Positions 13,149 through 14,825 of a DNA stretch of 14,825 nucleotides are shown piece by piece. Each line of letters begins with the position of its first letter. Position 1 is the stretch's first letter. The DNA lies in assembly GCA_964511575.1 (NCBI GenBank), contig CAZEFM010000100.1, positions 1-14,825 on the forward strand, in the 5' to 3' direction. The stretch is from CALKHT01 sp964511575. Its GTDB lineage: Bacteria; Planctomycetota; Phycisphaerae; Phycisphaerales; Phycisphaeraceae. Below the pieces are notes generated by a model. It had not been told where the DNA came from. It worked only from the letters and a program-made list of their open reading frames with translations, and ran no database searches. The position numbers were made by a program, and so were the translations under genes.

Positions 13149-13168
13149 GGGGCGAGCCGTGGCGCCCC
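13149..13168 (-). other. GC-rich hairpin between the sigma gene and ispH
   Basis: GGGGCG and CGCCCC form a 6-bp stem with an eight-base loop, located downstream of the sigma stop (13223) and upstream of the ispH -10 box. It has no T-tract. It could be a factor-dependent or weak terminator of the sigma transcript; this is inferred from position. Confidence 0.3.
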
Positions 13169-13222
13169 GGTGGCGGATTGGGAGCGGTGAGGGCAGATTC
13201 CGGCGATGGCGTCCCCCCGGCT

Positions 13223-14098
13223 TCAGGCGGCGGAGGTTTTGGTCTGCTTGCGCATGGCGGCGAACGCCAGCGGGCGGTTGCTGTTGAGCCGGCGGTTGAG
13301 CTTCTTGAGCGCCTCGATTTCGATCTGCCGCACGCGCTCGCGGGTCAGGCCGACCTGCTGGCCGATTTCCTTGAGGGTCAACGGCTCCGCGCCGTTCAGG
13401 CCGTACCGCAGTCGCAGAATCGTTGCTTCGCGATGGTCGATCGCCTCGAGCAGCGCCTGCACCGTTCGCAGGTCGTCCTTGGCGAGCACGTGGTCTTCGG
13501 GCAGGGGGGTTCGCTGGTCGGCGAGCATTTCCGACAGCGTCATGCCGTTCTCGCCGTCGCCGCCCGTCTGGGCCGGACGGTTGAACGCGATCACCGCCTT
13601 GCGGATCATGCGCACCTTGCGTGGCGGCAGGTCCAGCGCCTCGGCCATCTCGTTGATCGACGGTGTGCGGCCGAGCTTTTCCTCCAGTTCGCCGTACGCC
13701 CGCTTCCATTTGCTGATCAGTTCGACCATGTACGCGGGGATGTGCACCGGCTGCACGGCGTTGATGAGCGCGCGCTTGATCGCCTGCTTGATCCACCACG
13801 ATGCATAGGTGCTGAACCGCGCCCCCTGTTCCGGGTCGAACGCCTCCACCGCGCGCATCAGACCGAGGTTGCCTTCTTCGATGAGATCCTGCAGCGACAG
13901 GCCGCGATTGCTGTACCGCTTGGCGATGTTCACCACCAGGCGCAGGTTCGATCGCACCATGCGATCGCGCGACGCCGGGCAGTTGTCGTGGATGATCTTC
14001 CAGCACAACTCGCGCTCCTCCCTGGCGGTGAGCAGCGGCGTCTGGTCGATCTGCTTGAGATAGAGCCCAAGATCGGTCTTGAATTCGGATTTACTCAT
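13223..14098 (-). CDS. group-2 sigma-70 family RNA polymerase sigma factor
   Basis: A 291-residue sigma factor of the RpoD/RpoS/SigA type lacking region 1.1, hence group 2 by layout. Region 1.2 is at residues 8-38 (LGLYLKQIDQTPLLTAREE). Region 2 (about 50-120) includes the core-binding and -10-reading segments NLRLVVNIAKRY, LQDLIEEGNLGLMRAVE and FSTYASWWIKQAI. Region 3 covers about 125-195. Region 4 (about 215-272) has the helix-turn-helix LTLKEIGQQVGLTRERVRQIE that reads the -35 element. The tail after residue 272 is basic. It could be a stationary-phase or stress sigma, or a second housekeeping one; sequence alone does not decide. Upstream (14099-14306) there is a 208-base spacer with no gene. 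A weak GAGAAT ends five bases before the ATG, and GAGGGTGAG lies 9-17 bases upstream. Confidence 0.93.
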   Translation of the reverse strand: MSKSEFKTDLGLYLKQIDQTPLLTAREERELCWKIIHDNCPASRDRMVRSNLRLVVNIAKRYSNRGLSLQDLIEEGNLGLMRAVEAFDPEQGARFSTYASWWIKQAIKRALINAVQPVHIPAYMVELISKWKRAYGELEEKLGRTPSINEMAEALDLPPRKVRMIRKAVIAFNRPAQTGGDGENGMTLSEMLADQRTPLPEDHVLAKDDLRTVQALLEAIDHREATILRLRYGLNGAEPLTLKEIGQQVGLTRERVRQIEIEALKKLNRRLNSNRPLAFAAMRKQTKTSAA

Positions 14099-14306
14099 CG
14101 AACATTCTCACCCTCGGGTCGGCTGCGCCGCCTCATCGCGTCGCACACGACCCACCCTCTCCTTCGACCGAATCGCCCGTGGTCTTTACCCGTGGGGCGC
14201 GGACGATCTGGCTGTCAGTTCAAAAGAGGGGCTTTTATGGGACGGGCCGGCGTTGCGGCTTGTCCGGCGGTGTGGAATGAGCAATGTCGGTTGAATGTTG
14301 GCTGGG

Positions 14307-14825
14307 CTATTTCGGCTGGGCCAGCCAGTCGTAGGTGGGCAGCCAGTCGCCGCTCGTCAGCCGCACGCCGCGCCCGTTCATGGGGCTGTCGCCATCCATC
14401 GAACTGCTGCGGGTGACGATGGCATCGATGGGCAACTGGTGCAGCGGGATGACTTCGCCTGGTTCGCTCCGGCCGTTGCCGTTGCGATCGAACCAGAGTG
14501 CCAGGTGCTGCAGTTCGTCACCGGCCAACTCGCCGTCGCGGTTGTCATCGAGCAGGTCCAGGGCGTGGTAGCCGTCGCGCGGCATGATCCACCACGAGAC
14601 GGAGCCGAAGAGCTGACGACCGGAGGTAATGCGACCGGTGTCGCCCGGATCCCAGACGAGCATGCCCGTGTCGCCGTGGGGCCAGGTCCAGCGTTGCGGC
14701 CGACCGGTGCCGTCGAGGTCGAACGCGACGGCGGCGTCCGCGTCGATCAGATGGGCGAGCGAATCGTGCCGCCCAAAGCTCATCACGATCGGGGTAATCG
14801 GCCCCCAGGGAAGCTCGGCGAGCCG
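14307..14825 (-). CDS. EF-hand calcium-binding protein, 3' part of a larger gene
   Basis: The reading frame is open from the right edge of the window to the stop at 14307, giving at least 172 residues; the GTG at 14786 and ATG at 14783 are internal, because sensible protein sequence continues upstream of them (AELPWGPITPIV). The visible part begins with an FDLDGTG...RWTWP segment, then LVWDP...GRITSGRQLFG, a layout I associate with the 'FDxDGDG...DRNGDGxIxxGxELFG' modules of secreted calcium-binding proteins. Two further EF-hand-like loops follow: DDNRDGELAGDE and DRNGNGRSEPGE, both with ligands at positions 1, 3, 5 and 12. The C-terminus ends with DWLPTYDWLAQ. It is probably secreted or surface-exposed, but the signal peptide would lie outside the window. 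Function is unknown. Confidence 0.75.
   Translation of the reverse strand, partial: RLAELPWGPITPIVMSFGRHDSLAHLIDADAAVAFDLDGTGRPQRWTWPHGDTGMLVWDPGDTGRITSGRQLFGSVSWWIMPRDGYHALDLLDDNRDGELAGDELQHLALWFDRNGNGRSEPGEVIPLHQLPIDAIVTRSSSMDGDSPMNGRGVRLTSGDWLPTYDWLAQPK

Noticed and set aside
14230..14250. AAAAG/CTTTT hairpin upstream of the sigma gene considered as a terminator of the EF-hand gene
   Set aside because: Only a 5-bp AT-rich stem, too weak, and there is no GC stem before the T run.
12173..14416. 747-codon plus-strand open frame antisense to ispH and the sigma factor
   Set aside because: It covers two certain genes on the other strand and an intergenic region, and its composition is that of a codon-position shadow (Val/Asp/His/Arg-rich).
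1..14825. Looked for CRISPR arrays, transposases, tRNA genes, riboswitches and attachment sites
   Set aside because: No regular spaced repeats, no transposase-like protein, no tRNA cloverleaf with CCA-type end, and no recognisable riboswitch core were seen.

Overview
The window is about 14.8 kb of high-GC bacterial DNA from a draft assembly: it contains one run of 100 N (1427-1526). Gene content and protein style point to a planctomycete, probably of the Phycisphaerae. The evidence is EF-hand/calcium-loop proteins, a CAFTGR-type protein of a kind I associate with planctomycetes, many lipobox lipoproteins, a short group-2 sigma factor, and small head-to-tail intergenic repeats. The phylum call is inference from protein resemblance; no rRNA gene is present. 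I see no tRNA, rRNA, CRISPR array, transposase, phage gene or toxin-antitoxin pair. No gene-free stretch exceeds 300 bases.

Layout. At the left edge the first 69 codons of rlmN run leftward, divergent from a rightward four-helix membrane protein (422-1342) that ends in a strong intrinsic terminator beside the assembly gap. After the gap a rightward block (1533-6848) holds a DUF72 protein, a membrane-anchored SGNH hydrolase, an aldo/keto reductase, a BaiN/HI0933-type flavoprotein and a trypsin-like PDZ lipoprotein. It converges, with a single base between stop codons, on a leftward block (6850-9429): a PHP-family CpsB/YwqE-type phosphatase, CinA, and a small EF-hand lipoprotein. Divergent from that block, a rightward trio (9584-12144) holds folD, a 203-residue protein of unknown function and a LolB-like lipoprotein translationally coupled to it. 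This trio converges on ispH, a group-2 sigma-70 factor and the 3' part of a large EF-hand protein, all leftward (12161-14825).

How the genes work together. This is mostly a housekeeping neighbourhood rather than one pathway: ribosome and tRNA modification (RlmN), one-carbon metabolism (FolD), isoprenoid synthesis (IspH), nucleotide salvage/repair (CinA), transcription (sigma) and cell-envelope functions (three lipoproteins, two membrane proteins, secreted-type calcium-binding protein). I found no convincing new multi-gene defence or metabolic system.

The most interesting signal is regulatory. Seven genes (rlmN, SGNH hydrolase, aldo/keto reductase, CpsB-like, cinA, folD, ispH) have a TAnnnT -10 box ending only 5-9 bases before the ATG and no good Shine-Dalgarno sequence, as expected for leaderless mRNAs. 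Three others (422, 9429, 11113) have a good Shine-Dalgarno 5-6 bases before the start. A second signal is a set of short inverted or tandem repeats at gene starts; one of them now forms the leader region of a lipoprotein gene.
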